Positions 1 to 10,500 of a stretch of 64,000 nucleotides of DNA are shown piece by piece (within the stretch, counting starts at the first letter, position 1; each line of letters opens with the position of its first letter). A model generated the notes under the pieces. That model saw only the letters and a list, made by a program, of their open reading frames with translations, was not told the origin of the DNA and did no database searches. Source of the stretch: Calliopum simillimum (lineage: Eukaryota; Arthropoda; Insecta; Diptera; Lauxaniidae); contig OX638369.1 in the NCBI GenBank assembly GCA_951812925.1, positions 57,054,228 to 57,118,227 on the forward strand, in the 5' to 3' direction. Both the position numbers and the translations under genes were made by a program.

Positions 1-491
1 GAAAACTATGAACGGCATCTTAAAATACTAGTCTTCCTCTTTCAAATGCCGTTGAGTTAGTTTGAATATCTTTTTTTTTTCTCTGAGATATGGCATTTTG
101 AAGAATGCATGTAAGAGGATTTCCCTATATCTAAAAGTCCGTAGAGGAAACTTATATGCATTCTTATATGCACTCTTATATGCATTCTTCAAAATGCCAT
201 ATCTGAGAGAAAAAAAAGATATTCAAACAAACTCAACTGCATTTGAAAGAAGAAGACTAGTACTTTAAAATATCGTTCATAGTTTTCCAAGAAAAATAAA
301 ATCCTTAGAGCTATTTAACCTCAAAATTGAGAAAAATCGTCATTTTTGGCACTTTTAGGTTAGGATATCTCAAAAACCTGACGTGATGGAGCAATTCTGC
401 GACCAGATTCGGAATCAGCGCATCGAAAACCTACGGAAATATATAGTCCGGTTTCTGGGTATGTACTTTGATCAAATTTTGTCGGCCTGTG
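1..491. mobile_element. Foldback element, CACAGGCC class (right portion)
   Basis: Positions 1-287 form an inverted repeat: the opening gaaaactatgaacg returns as its complement near 270-287, and the arms meet near 150. The sequence continues to a terminus GGCCTGTG at 484-491. A related terminus, CACAGGCC followed by RACAAAATTTGAYCAA, begins the partial element at 20244, which shares the actatatatttcc stretch. The arm holds a run of T followed by CTCTGAGATAT, and at 358-430 a phrase (gatatctcaaaaacc, then gagcaattctg) that recurs in other palindromes of the window. The left end lies outside the window. No coding capacity is seen; it is a non-autonomous DNA element whose transposase family I cannot name. 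Confidence 0.7.
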
Positions 492-543
492 TAATTAATA
501 CCAATCCAACATGACTTATTTTGTTAGTAATTGAACTTAGAAA

Positions 544-2049
544 CTAGTATGGGTGTAACCTTTGGTTTGGCCAAAAAATACATACCCTACACTGGAGTAT
601 TTTGAAAATTTTGCTTATATGGGTGGTGCCACGCCCTCTTGTCTGAAATCACCCAGTTTCTTCTCAGAGTTTGAATTTATAGTGTGAGTGAAATTTAGTT
701 GGATTATCTCAAGAAACGTTTTCAGTATAGCGTTTTGAAGCTTTTGCCTACATGGGAGGTGCCACGCCTTCTTGTCCGATTTCATCCAGTTTTGCCTAAA
801 GCTTGCATTTATAGTCCTTAGTATCTGAGTAAAATTTAGTTCGATTATCTCAAAAAACGCTTTCAGAATAGCGTTTTGAAGCTTTTGCTTATATGGAGTG
901 CTACGCCCTTTTGTCCGAAATCGTCCAGTTTTTGCTCAGAGCTTGCGTAGTACTTATCTGTATTTTTTCAAAAACTGCATAAATCTTAAGTGTTCCGTTT
1001 TATACCCTACACCCAGGGTATATTCACTTTGTCCTTTCGTTTGTAACACAGAGAAGGAGGCGTGACAGATATAGAAAAGTATATATATTCTTGATCAGCG
1101 TCACCTTCTGAGTCGATATAGCCATGTCCGTCTGCCTGGCTGGCTGTGTGTGGAAATACATTTTTTGGGAAAACGGAGCAAGATAATTCAATCAATTTCG
1201 GTACTCTAACTCCGTCGTCAAAGTTAGCTCGCATGATTTAAAATAAGCGAAATCGATCAATGGACACACCTACCGCCCAAACAAAAAATATATTCAAAAT
1301 GCAACTTTAGGAGTATTTTTCACGACAATGCAACCAAAATACACACAAATACTACAAACTATAAGCGCAAGCTCTGAGCAAAAACTGAGGGAATTTGGAC
1401 AAGAGGGCGTGGCACCACCTATATAAAAAAAAGTTTGAAAACGCTATACTGAAAGCGTTTTTTGAGATAATCGAACTCAATTCTACTCAGACACTAAAAA
1501 CTGTAAATGCAAGCTCTGAACTAAAACTGGGTGAAATCAGACAAGAGGGAAAGATGGCTACTCCCATATAGGCAAAAGCTTCAAAACGCTACACTGAAAG
1601 CGGTTTTTGAGATAGTCGAACATAATTTTATTTAGATACTAAGAACGATGTATACAAGCTTTAAGCAAAACTGGGTGAACTCGGAGAAGAGGACGTGGTA
1701 CCTACCATATAAGCAAAAGTTTCAAAATGATATAATGAAAGAGTTTTTTGAGATAATCACACTAATTTCCATTGAAATAATAAGGACTATAAATGCACGG
1801 TCTGAGCTAAAACTAGACGAGCTCGGACAAGAGGGTGTGGCACTTCCCATATTAGCAAAAGCTTCAAGCCGCTATTCTGACAACGTTTTTTGAGTTAATC
1901 GAACCAAATTTTACTCAGCCACTATGAACTATAAATGCAAGCCCTGAGCAAAAACTGGACGTGGTACCTCCCATATAAGCAAAATTTTCAAAATACTACA
2001 GTGTAGGGTATTTAATGTTTGGCCGGGCCAAAGATTACACTCTTACTAG
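544..2049. mobile_element. DINE-1-like Helentron, head-to-head double copy
   Basis: Both outer ends are the 3' end of this repeat: a GGCC-containing hairpin followed by a terminal CTAG next to T-rich DNA (544-547 inverted; 2046-2049 direct). The 5' block, taccctacacccagggta then tattcactttgtcc, occurs once near 1009 in plus orientation. It is followed by the core near 1070-1140 (gatatagccatgtccgtctg), which I recall as close to the Drosophila DINE-1 core. The 3' half is made of diverged tandem units of about 140-150 bp carrying gagggcgtggcacctccc. The left 460 bp is a minus-oriented 3' half without a 5' block. Other copies lie at 15348, 31394, 38633 and 57614. It is non-autonomous and non-coding. 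Confidence 0.75.
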
Positions 2050-2206
2050 TTTTTTTTTTTTTTTTTTTGTTTTTGATATTAAAAAAGTTTTTTTGATTTT
2101 ATTCTGGAGCATCTGATATGTCTTATGTCTTTATAAAAAAGAAATCAGTTTAATCATATGATCTTTTGGCTTACTTTTCGATTATTTTCAAAGGTAACTT
2201 TTAAAC

Positions 2207-2641
2207 CAAGGGTGTCAGCGAATAACATTCGTTTTTACAACAACTTTCAATTCCAAGGACAACAATCACAAAAACTATTTTTTGTTGTTTTTTTTTGTGG
2301 CTCGTTTACAACAACAATAATAATGCAACAATTTTTAAAATTTCTGAGAACTACTTAGAACACACGCAAAACTTAGGGGTATTCACTTGTTGGTGCGCAA
2401 TGCCCTTGCGTCGTTGCGAAAGTGCGATTTGATGAAAGTTTGACATTTGTAAGACAACAAACACATTGCCGAAAATTTCGCACTACTTCTGCAATTTCGC
2501 AAGATTGAAATATTTACATTGAACATTCACGCGTTAGTGCGAAAAAGACTTGCATTGTCGCGTTAATACCCATACTGAAATATTCTTGTTGTTGTAGAAG
2601 AACCAAAATTGGCTCACTTTTGTTCTACGCTGACACCCTTG
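2207..2641. mobile_element. MITE with CAAGGGTGTCAGCG termini
   Basis: The 14-bp terminal inverted repeats CAAGGGTGTCAGCG and CGCTGACACCCTTG are flanked on both sides by TTTAAAC, a likely target duplication of about 7-8 bp, which would suit a hAT-type element. The interior is AT-rich, without coding sequence, and is interrupted by a second small inverted-repeat element at 2376-2571. Confidence 0.55.
2376..2571. mobile_element. Nested small MITE, GGGTATT ends
   Basis: The ends GGGTATTCAC and its imperfect complement (gcgttaataccc) bound about 196 bp rich in gtgcgaaa/tttcgcac motifs on both strands. It sits inside the element at 2207-2641. The terminal match is short and the call is tentative. 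Confidence 0.4.
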
Positions 2642-3393
2642 TTTAAACGATATCAAATAGACAGTAACTAAGCAATGCCTTAACATATCTGGCTTAAAAT
2701 AAGTTTATCAAACACTGTACATCAAAATAAACTCAGAACTTAAATTTTTTATTGAGAAGGTCTGATAAAATATTTCTTAAATTTTATATAATCCCATTTC
2801 ATAATAAAACATTTACATATATAAATAAAATTTACAATATTTTAAAGACGTAATTCATTTGTGTTTTGCGCGAGGGATTTCAAATATTATTGATGCGAAT
2901 GTTGAAATGCGTAATGGCAACAACTCATGAAAGTATTTTGCACCTTTCACAAGTTTCCTTTTGCGCTCTCCAGAAGGAAAAAGTAATCAAAGACTAAACA
3001 CAAAGTTTTATGCACCAATGAGACTTGCAGCCGGCGTTGAAACCTTTTCAAACTCGACTCCTTGCTAGTTAGAAACTTTTAGAATTTATTGCTCTCGTAA
3101 ATTGAGATGCAACTTCGGGTACACGTATAGCGTTTGGTTAACTCAATATGAGTAGAATTGGAAAAAAAAGTTATGTGATATCAAGTGAATTGCACTACCT
3201 ATCTGTGCTATAAAGAGACAACGAAAAACTTAAATCTTTTGCAAAGCCCGCCATCAGTCATACAAAACCAAGCAATTTCTATATGGAGATGTTAAAAATA
3301 ATTCGATATTTTTATGTCAAAATGTAAAAAGCTATACGAGTACATATAGTAAAAAATATTAAAAATCGTTTGAAACTATTGAATTTAAAAATG
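2642..3393. other. AT-rich non-coding stretch
   Basis: No convincing exon, RNA gene or repeat structure is seen here. It lies upstream of the Ig/FN3 exon and could be intron of that gene. Confidence 0.4.
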
Positions 3394-4405
3394 AGGGAAT
3401 CCACGCGAAATTATTCGACGAAAAATTTTTACACCGAAAATGTGTTCTTCAAGAGCTTCCGATGACCCATTCAAATTTTTACGGCAATCGGTTACGCCAA
3501 ACCCGATGTATCCACTAAACAGTTTATTTGTGACCGATTTTCTCTTTTTTTCATGATTTTGAGGCGTGAGTAACTCGAAATGAGTGCATTTTCAAGGCAT
3601 GGTGAGTAGGAAGAACTTGTTTCTTGTATACTGAAAAATATTTTCGTCACGGGAAAAAATTTTTGTACATGCGGAATATGATTTTTTTCCATTCATTGTA
3701 CATTTGTTTTTCTACTTTTCATATTGTGGGCTCCAAAATTTTTTGTCTCACCCGGTCTCAAAATGTTCGTCGAAGAGTCCTTTGGCAGTCACAAAACTTT
3801 CAGAGTGGAGACTTCCATATTGCCTTCAGGAACTAGATATTACTGATGCTCGAGAAAATATTTTATATGTTATCTGCACGCTAATTCATCCGATAATAAA
3901 AAATTAGAAATAGCGTGCAGATAACATACAAAATATTTTCCAGCGCATCGATTTCCTGAGGGAAATATGGAAGTCTCCACTCTTAAAGTTTTTTGATTAC
4001 CAAAGGGCACTTCGACAAACACTTTGAGACCGGGTGAGACTAAAAATTTCGGAGCCCACGATTTGAAAAGTAGGAAAACAAATAAATATAAATAGAAAAC
4101 AAAATTAAATTGCGCATCCACAAACATTTTTTTTATCCGTGACAAAAATATTTTTCAGGATACTAGAAACAAGTTCTCCCTACTCACCATGCCTTGAAAA
4201 TGCACTCATTTCGTGTTATTCACTTCTGAAAATCTCGAAAAAACGGAAAAATTGGGCAACACCATAAACTGTTTAGTGGAAATATCGGATTTGGCGCAAC
4301 CGATTGCCGTAAGAATTTGAATGGGTCATGGGAAGCTCTTGCAAAACCATTTCCGGTGTAAAAATCGATTTTTATTTTTCGTCAAAAAATATCGCATGGA
4401 TTCCC
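3394..4405. mobile_element. Foldback element of about 1 kb in likely intron
   Basis: The arms are inverted copies: gggaatccacgcgaa at 3394 pairs with the end near 4405, aaacagttta at 3519 pairs with taaactgttta near 4266, and tcaaggcatggtgagtagg near 3590 pairs with cctactcaccatgccttga near 4180. The arms meet near 3900 around a repeated cgtgcagataacat. The arms have diverged moderately. Short open frames inside are mirror images of each other and not genes. Confidence 0.75.
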
Positions 4406-4723
4406 CCATATGCATAACACACATTCAATCCACCAACCCTTTCCACCCATAAACCGTATAATGCGATAAATGTCGACCCTTAAGATTTTTTATATCATGA
4501 CAGAACGTACGCTGAGTTACGCTTCCTAATTTACATTCGATATATGTAAAAACTATGAGTATCCATATACCGATATTCACCATTCTTATAGAATTCGATA
4601 CATTTCTTCAACATGTACCTACACTATTCAGCAACACACCTTTGTAAATGCAACAATCTATCTACCTACCATCATGATTTTCTTGTTTTTTTTTTTTTTC
4701 TTCTTTTTTCTTCTTTCCTCCAG

Positions 4724-5212
4724 ATAAACCGCATTGGTTCAGCAACGATACACTAGCTACGCAATATGCCTACATTGGCGGCTCTGTAAACATCAGTTGT
4801 GAAGCGATGGGTGAACCGCCACCATCCTTCACATGGATACATGATGGCAAGGCTATCACTGGACGCAATTATCGTATTTTCTATGCCGATTACGGTTCAA
4901 CGTTGCAAGTTCACGTCAAGAATGAAACACAATTCGGCGACTACAAGTGCAAAGTAGCCAATCCGCTTGGTATACTGGAGCGTACTATTAAACTGAAGAA
5001 GGGTCAAAAACCGGTGCTACCAACGCATTTTCAATTGCGTCGTGTATTTACCGATGGTTTCGAATTGGACATAAGATCTGCGAAATATTCCCATATCGAA
5101 GAGAATATGTACACACTAGGCTATCGTGTGGAATACATGAGTGACAGTGATTTCAAATTTAGCGGTGGTAATTGGAGTTATTCCAAAAAGATTGATTTTC
5201 CATTTTTAAGAC
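4724..5212 (+). CDS. Ig + FN3 surface protein, internal exon (partial gene)
   Basis: A coding exon bounded by a strong acceptor (long pyrimidine tract ending cctccag at 4723) and a donor GTAAGT at 5213; both introns are phase 1. It encodes one C2-type Ig domain with the expected pattern: first cysteine in NISCEA, tryptophan in FTWIHD, then FGDYKC with the second cysteine. The start of a fibronectin type III domain follows (VLPTHFQLRR, GFELDI). It reads in frame into the exon at 12597, which ends the FN3 fold. Earlier exons are not in the window or not recognised. Ig plus a single C-terminal FN3 is the architecture of secreted or GPI-linked insect adhesion proteins such as wrapper, klingon or fipi; I cannot say which. 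It probably acts at the cell surface in adhesion or recognition. Confidence 0.85.
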
Positions 5213-5750
5213 GTAAGTTAATTACATGCACGGTTTAATTAAGGAAATTTTTTCTAGAAAAAAATTTCTCTATAACTTTTTTTAATTTATTTGCGATCGC
5301 TGATTACGAATCGGATAACCATAACCATTTACTGTATCAGGCCTCATTGCTTTATAGTGCAGAAAAATCTATTTTAAGACATATGGCGTTTTCCCAACGG
5401 CTTCAAATAGCCATAATGTTCCGCCTTTTGCCTTTGAATTTTCCAATTGGATCATTACTTTCTGAGATATCAACCATTGAAGTAAAGGTATCTCAACTCC
5501 ATACAAATCTAATGTAGTACTTTACATGGACTTGCGATATCTTTACTTCAACGGATGATATCTTGGATTGGAAAATTCAAAACATATAGATTAGATTAGA
5601 TTAGATTAGAGTGGTGGCTTAGTAAAACGATGCTAAGCCTAAGTAGCACTGTTAGTGCCGTTTTAATACCACATAAGTGATCGGCTGGATGGTAGGAGGG
5701 GTTGTCATGGCCTGGATTAGATATCCTTTAAAGCAAACTGTAAAAAGTAT

Positions 5751-8700
5751 TTAAATCCATTTGGTTCTATTAATGTATTTGAGCAGGGAGCCAATCTCAA
5801 TATCGGCGAGTTCACTCAAATCGTTGAAAAAGGGTTTTCCTAGAGATTTAAGCCTGGCTCTAGCTAGAGCAGGACAGTTGCATAGAAAGTGCTCGAGAGA
5901 TTCCTTCTCGTTGCCATCCAAGCAACTTCGACAGAAAGAATTATAGGGGATACCCAGTCTTTCGGCATGCTTGCCGATGGCCCAGTGCCCAGTGCAGACT
6001 GCAGCAATTCTTGCAATATCAGTACGATTTCTGGATAGCAGGTCTGATGTTTTTGATTTGTTAAATGAAGGCCACATTGCTCTGGAGATCCTGCATGTTT
6101 CTAGAGCTTTCCATCTAACATTCGCTTCGGTGAGGAAATGCGAGAAAATTCCTTTCTTCACCACACCTATCGGAGTGCATACACACTCAGAATGTGTCCC
6201 GCTTAGAGAGGAGCCAAGTCTAGCTAGTTCATCAGCTTTTTCGTTACCTTCAATGTTCCTATGACCTGGAACCCAGACGAGAGTAAGTTCAGATTGACGC
6301 CCTAGTTCGATTAAATTTTTTCTGCATTCCTCAACCAGTTTTGATTTTATTGTTACGGAGTTCAGCGCCTTGATAGCGGCCTGACTGTCAGAAAAGATCG
6401 CTACTTGTCTAAGGCTGAGGTTTGTGGTCTCTACTAGCCTGCAGGCATTGAGAATCGCGTAAACTTCCGCCTGAAAGACGCTAGCTGAATTAGGTAAGCT
6501 AAAAGATTGAGATATATTGAGGTCTTTTGAAAAAACACCCGCACCCACGCCACAGTCCATTTTCGAACCATCAGTGTATATGGTGGTTGCGAAATTAAGG
6601 CTAGGCGTACTGTCTTCCCATAGGTTTCTTTCTGGAAACCACACACCAAAATTTTTCTCGAAATTTAGTATGGGGCAGATGTAATCTGTGTGGGAGTTGG
6701 AGAGTTCAACTGGTAGTGTATCAAGGATGGAGCTGTGACCATACGTCTTATGCATCCAGCAACCGGCTTCTCTGAGCCTAATCGCACTACATGAGGCAGT
6801 GGCTTTAATAAATGTGGTTGGAGGGAGCAGATGAAGCAGAACATTGAGAGCTGCGGTTGGGCAAGATCTCAGTGCTCCCGTAACACCAACACATGCGGTC
6901 CTCTGTACTCTCTCCAGTTTCGTTTGATTATACCCCTTATTGGTGGCTGGCCACCAAACTAAAGAGCCGTAAGTGAGGATTGGACGTATTACGGCTTTAT
7001 ACATCCATAGTACCATTCTTGGTTGAAGTCCCCATTTTTTGCTGAAGGTTTTTTTACATGCATAAAAGGCTATACAGGCTTTCTTGCATCTTTGTTCTAT
7101 GTTATATTTCCAATTTAGCTTCGGATCAAGAAAGACTCCAAGATATTTCGCCGAATTGGAAAGTGGTAGAGGTTGTCCTTTCAATCGAGGAAGGTTAAAG
7201 TTAGGTATTTTGGTTTTTGTAGTGAAAAGCATGAGGTCAGTTTTGGCTGGGTTAACCCCAAGGCCACATTCTGTGGCCCATGAACATAGCTCAGCCAGAG
7301 CTCTTTCCATGATGTTACTGATCACGTCAAGATACGGACCTGATACCAGCAGCACTACATCATCCGCATACGCAACTACCTTCACACCATTTTTATTAAG
7401 CTGTTGTAGCACCGTGTTGAAAACTATAAGCCAAAGCAGAGGTGAGAGTACACCGCCCTGAGGTGTACCCCTTTTTACTGATTTGGCCATGTGACTTCCG
7501 CCCATACTCGCTTGAATGATCCTAGATTCAAGCATGGATGCTATCCAGTTGATGAAGCAGTGCTCTACCCCTAGCCCGATGAGGGCATTTTTGATAGCAT
7601 CAGTGCGAACGTTGTTAAAAGCGCCTTCAATGTCTAGAAAGGCCGCAAGTGTGAATTGTCTAAAGTGAAGGGATCTCTCAATCGTGCGTGTTACCTCGTG
7701 AAGAGCAGTTTCAGTAGATCTTCCCTTGAGGTATGCATGCTGTGTGGTAAAGGTAAAGGGACTAACTAAGGTCTCCCTAATATAAATATCTAGAATTCTT
7801 TCTAGTGTCTTAAGGACAAAGGATGACAAACTGATTGGCCTAAAATCCTTTACTGATTCATGACCACTTCTGCCCACCTTTGGGATAAAGATAACCCTAA
7901 CTTTCCTCCAACTTGAAGGAATGTGGTTAAAAGTTATGCTTGCTACAAATATTTTTTCAAGCCATGGGCTCACTACTTTTTGTAGTTTTTGCAGCATTAT
8001 TGGTGTGATGCCGTCCGGCCCTGGTGATTTATATGGTGAAAAGCTATTTAATGACCAAAGGATTCTGTCTTTAGTAATTATTGAGCTAAGAATATCTGCC
8101 GAAGGACTCTCAGTACGATAAGTACCAATAGGTGAGCTTCCTATGTCCTCACAGCCAGGAAAGTGAGTAAGGATTAAAAGTTCTAGCGCTTCGTGCGTAG
8201 ATTCTGTCCATGACCCATCTGATTTCTTTACAAAGGATGGACACGAGTGGTCCTTAGAGAGGATTCTGCCTAGCTTGGCAGAGTCCTTGATGTTATCTAT
8301 AGATTCACAGAAAGTTTCCCAGGATTGATTTTTAGCATCCCTGATAGCTTTTTTGTACTTTTTAAGGCAATCTTTATAGGGTTGCCATAGTTTTTGCTGA
8401 TGGCATTGGTTAAAGATTTTTCTTGTAGCCTTTCTAAGGTCACTTAAATCTTTGTTCCACCAGTGTGGGTAATTTTTTCTACGACGAGTTATGGGGCAAG
8501 AGGCTCTATAGGCTACCTGCATGGCATTTTCTAAGGAGTTAACGTGTCCCTCTAGCTCGTCTGCAGTATTTAAGGTGTGTGGCGATTTCCTGAGCTTAGA
8601 TTTGACTATTTTTTCAAATAGGGCCCAGTTGGTATTTCGAATATTTCTGAAAGGTGGAGGTGACTCTACAGTAAAATTTATATTGAAAAGTATCCACCTA

Positions 8701-9374
8701 TGATCTGAGAAGGAGTTTTTGGTTAAGACTTTCCAATTTTCAACCCTTACGTCTGTATTTGTTGATAAAAGTGTAACATCTAGGACCTCCTCCCAACCCG
8801 CAAAATTTTCCGAACTTGGAAAGACAAAGGTTGGAGTATTACCAGTGTTACATAAAGACATGTTAGAATTAATGATAAAGTCGAAAAAAGACTCACCTCG
8901 TTCATTCGTTTCAGAGCTGCCCCAAAGCGTGTGTCTTGCATTGGCATCGCAGCCTATTAGTAAGTTGGTGTTTGTGGTTGTCTGCGCAACAAGCGTATGT
9001 ACCTCCTCTGGCGGCGAAGCTCGATCATGTGCACAGTATGCTGAAGCAATGAGAAGCTTTGCCCCATCTGTGTTTTCGATCTTAATAACTGTAAGATCAG
9101 AAGAGCTAAGGTTTGGGCAAAGGAAGGCTTTAATATGTTTTTTAGTAATGATACACGATCTAGGTTTACCATTCACTCGTTTGTAAAAGATGTTAAAATT
9201 TTTATCGCCAAGTCCTTTGATGGTCGAGCCAGAGACCCAGGGTTCTTGGACGATGCCGATGTCTACATTTTCTTCACTGAGAAAAATGGAAAGGTTATCC
9301 GAGGCGCACTTCGAGTGCCTCAAATTAATTTGGACGATCTTCAACATCCGTACAAGAAGAAGGCTTCTTCTCAC
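5751..9374 (-). CDS. LOA-type ORF2: endonuclease, reverse transcriptase, RNase H
   Basis: A 1207-residue polyprotein that nicks target DNA and copies the element RNA there. Domains in order: APE-type endonuclease at about 10-235 (IVQINLRHSK, GIVQEPW, LIGCDANARHTLWG, FSDHRW); reverse transcriptase at about 480-760 (FRPISLSSF, AYLKGRSTETALHE, FLDIEGAFNNV, GTPQGGVLSPLLW, catalytic YADD near 670); RNase H at about 930-1050 (YTDGS, FQAEVYAIL, FSDSQAAIKAL, VPGHRNIEGNEKADELAR); and a C-terminal CX2C...HX2C zinc motif near 1146 (CRSC, EHFLC). Endonuclease plus RNase H plus this C-terminus fits the LOA/I group. It overlaps the end of ORF1 by 50 nt in another frame, so translation is probably by reinitiation or a shift. 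The exact start is uncertain; the endonuclease homology begins about ten residues in. Confidence 0.9.
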   Translation of the reverse strand: MRRSLLLVRMLKIVQINLRHSKCASDNLSIFLSEENVDIGIVQEPWVSGSTIKGLGDKNFNIFYKRVNGKPRSCIITKKHIKAFLCPNLSSSDLTVIKIENTDGAKLLIASAYCAHDRASPPEEVHTLVAQTTTNTNLLIGCDANARHTLWGSSETNERGESFFDFIINSNMSLCNTGNTPTFVFPSSENFAGWEEVLDVTLLSTNTDVRVENWKVLTKNSFSDHRWILFNINFTVESPPPFRNIRNTNWALFEKIVKSKLRKSPHTLNTADELEGHVNSLENAMQVAYRASCPITRRRKNYPHWWNKDLSDLRKATRKIFNQCHQQKLWQPYKDCLKKYKKAIRDAKNQSWETFCESIDNIKDSAKLGRILSKDHSCPSFVKKSDGSWTESTHEALELLILTHFPGCEDIGSSPIGTYRTESPSADILSSIITKDRILWSLNSFSPYKSPGPDGITPIMLQKLQKVVSPWLEKIFVASITFNHIPSSWRKVRVIFIPKVGRSGHESVKDFRPISLSSFVLKTLERILDIYIRETLVSPFTFTTQHAYLKGRSTETALHEVTRTIERSLHFRQFTLAAFLDIEGAFNNVRTDAIKNALIGLGVEHCFINWIASMLESRIIQASMGGSHMAKSVKRGTPQGGVLSPLLWLIVFNTVLQQLNKNGVKVVAYADDVVLLVSGPYLDVISNIMERALAELCSWATECGLGVNPAKTDLMLFTTKTKIPNFNLPRLKGQPLPLSNSAKYLGVFLDPKLNWKYNIEQRCKKACIAFYACKKTFSKKWGLQPRMVLWMYKAVIRPILTYGSLVWWPATNKGYNQTKLERVQRTACVGVTGALRSCPTAALNVLLHLLPPTTFIKATASCSAIRLREAGCWMHKTYGHSSILDTLPVELSNSHTDYICPILNFEKNFGVWFPERNLWEDSTPSLNFATTIYTDGSKMDCGVGAGVFSKDLNISQSFSLPNSASVFQAEVYAILNACRLVETTNLSLRQVAIFSDSQAAIKALNSVTIKSKLVEECRKNLIELGRQSELTLVWVPGHRNIEGNEKADELARLGSSLSGTHSECVCTPIGVVKKGIFSHFLTEANVRWKALETCRISRAMWPSFNKSKTSDLLSRNRTDIARIAAVCTGHWAIGKHAERLGIPYNSFCRSCLDGNEKESLEHFLCNCPALARARLKSLGKPFFNDLSELADIEIGSLLKYINRTKWI

Positions 9375-10500
9375 CGATGTTTAAGACGTCCAGCAGCTTG
9401 TTGGCGTCATCAACCTCATCGGTGTCATCCTCAGTTGTTGAAGGGCGAAAAATTTTTAATTTGGCGAATCTTACGCCAAATCGAAGCCTGTAGTCCAGCT
9501 TTTCAAGCGCTTCTAGGCACTCATCGTTTATGAGGAGCAGGACGGATGTGCTGTTGCCCTGCGGCGTTTCGTTCTTGATTACAGACCAATCGTTCATTGG
9601 CACTCCCGGGTTTTGGATGCGAAGACACTGTAACATCTTTACATTGTCAATCGCCATCTGGGGTAACCAAATACGAGCCCGAGGTCTCCTCGGAATTTCC
9701 CTCGCTGGGATAAGTTTAATCTTTAAACCGTCCCATGCGTTACTAATCTTAGCGACGCAATTGCTTAGGAAACTCTTGGAGAACTCGTCCTCACACTTGA
9801 TTATCCTACACCCGTGGAGAGTGACAGAACTGTCAAAGCATGGCAATGGAACACCTTCTTTGCTTAGAAGATGATCCATTACCATTTCAGACAGCTTGGC
9901 CTCAATTTCGGTCCACTTCTCAAGAACCTTTTTACCGTTTCGGGACAGCTCATCGATCAGAGCCATCTGCAGGCTGTCTCTGGCCACCTCGCTGAATGGC
10001 TTGTTCAAGGATTTTTTTAAAGGTTGCAAGGCTACACTCCTGGAGTGCTGCTTGCTCCTTTTCGCTTCGACCAGGGATTCGTCAGTCGACCTGTTTCTTT
10101 TCGAAGATTCACTTTTGGTATGTACTGCGACTGTGGCCTGGTATAGCTTATACTCTTCGACCACAGCTTGAAATCTTTTTTCATCCTCATGGTCACGATC
10201 GTGTACGGTACCATTAGCTGCATTCTTAGCAATCTTGCTCAGCATGAACAGCGCTTTATTGTACCTCGACCTCATGACCGCGGACGTAGATTTTTGTTTA
10301 TTAAATTTTGTGCTTGCATCGCCTTGTCCTGCGAATAAGCCCTTGGATGTCGATGGTGTAGGATTAGGAGTACTACGGCTGGTACTCTGTGGGACTGCAA
10401 TTACTGTCTCCTGGCTGGAGGCAAGTAATTCGTCCTCTGACGCTGTTCCCAGTAAAATCCCGGGATTTGAGTTTGGGGGCTCAATACCCTTTTCCGCCAT
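9325..10500 (-). CDS. LOA-type ORF1, nucleic-acid-binding protein
   Basis: A 391-residue protein encoded upstream of ORF2 on the same RNA. The N-terminal third is Ser/Thr/Pro- and charge-rich with basic patches (SSKRNRS, EAKRSKQHSRS). The C-terminal part (about 200-365: RIWLPQMAID, NDWSVIKNE, VLLLINDECL, YRLRFGVRFAKLKIF) reads like the DUF4780-type domain I recall from LOA-group ORF1 proteins. By family analogy it would coat the element RNA. It starts at the first methionine and is intact. No CCHC knuckles are seen, unlike Jockey- or I-type ORF1. Confidence 0.8.
   Translation of the reverse strand: MAEKGIEPPNSNPGILLGTASEDELLASSQETVIAVPQSTSRSTPNPTPSTSKGLFAGQGDASTKFNKQKSTSAVMRSRYNKALFMLSKIAKNAANGTVHDRDHEDEKRFQAVVEEYKLYQATVAVHTKSESSKRNRSTDESLVEAKRSKQHSRSVALQPLKKSLNKPFSEVARDSLQMALIDELSRNGKKVLEKWTEIEAKLSEMVMDHLLSKEGVPLPCFDSSVTLHGCRIIKCEDEFSKSFLSNCVAKISNAWDGLKIKLIPAREIPRRPRARIWLPQMAIDNVKMLQCLRIQNPGVPMNDWSVIKNETPQGNSTSVLLLINDECLEALEKLDYRLRFGVRFAKLKIFRPSTTEDDTDEVDDANKLLDVLNIGEKKPSSCTDVEDRPN

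Noticed and set aside
3624..4145. Overlapping frames on both strands near 3.6-4.1 kb
   Set aside because: They lie in both arms of the foldback element at 3394-4405 and mirror one another.
8719..9533. Open frames on the plus strand over the LOA element
   Set aside because: They are antisense shadows of ORF2/ORF1, with no domain and no independent signals.
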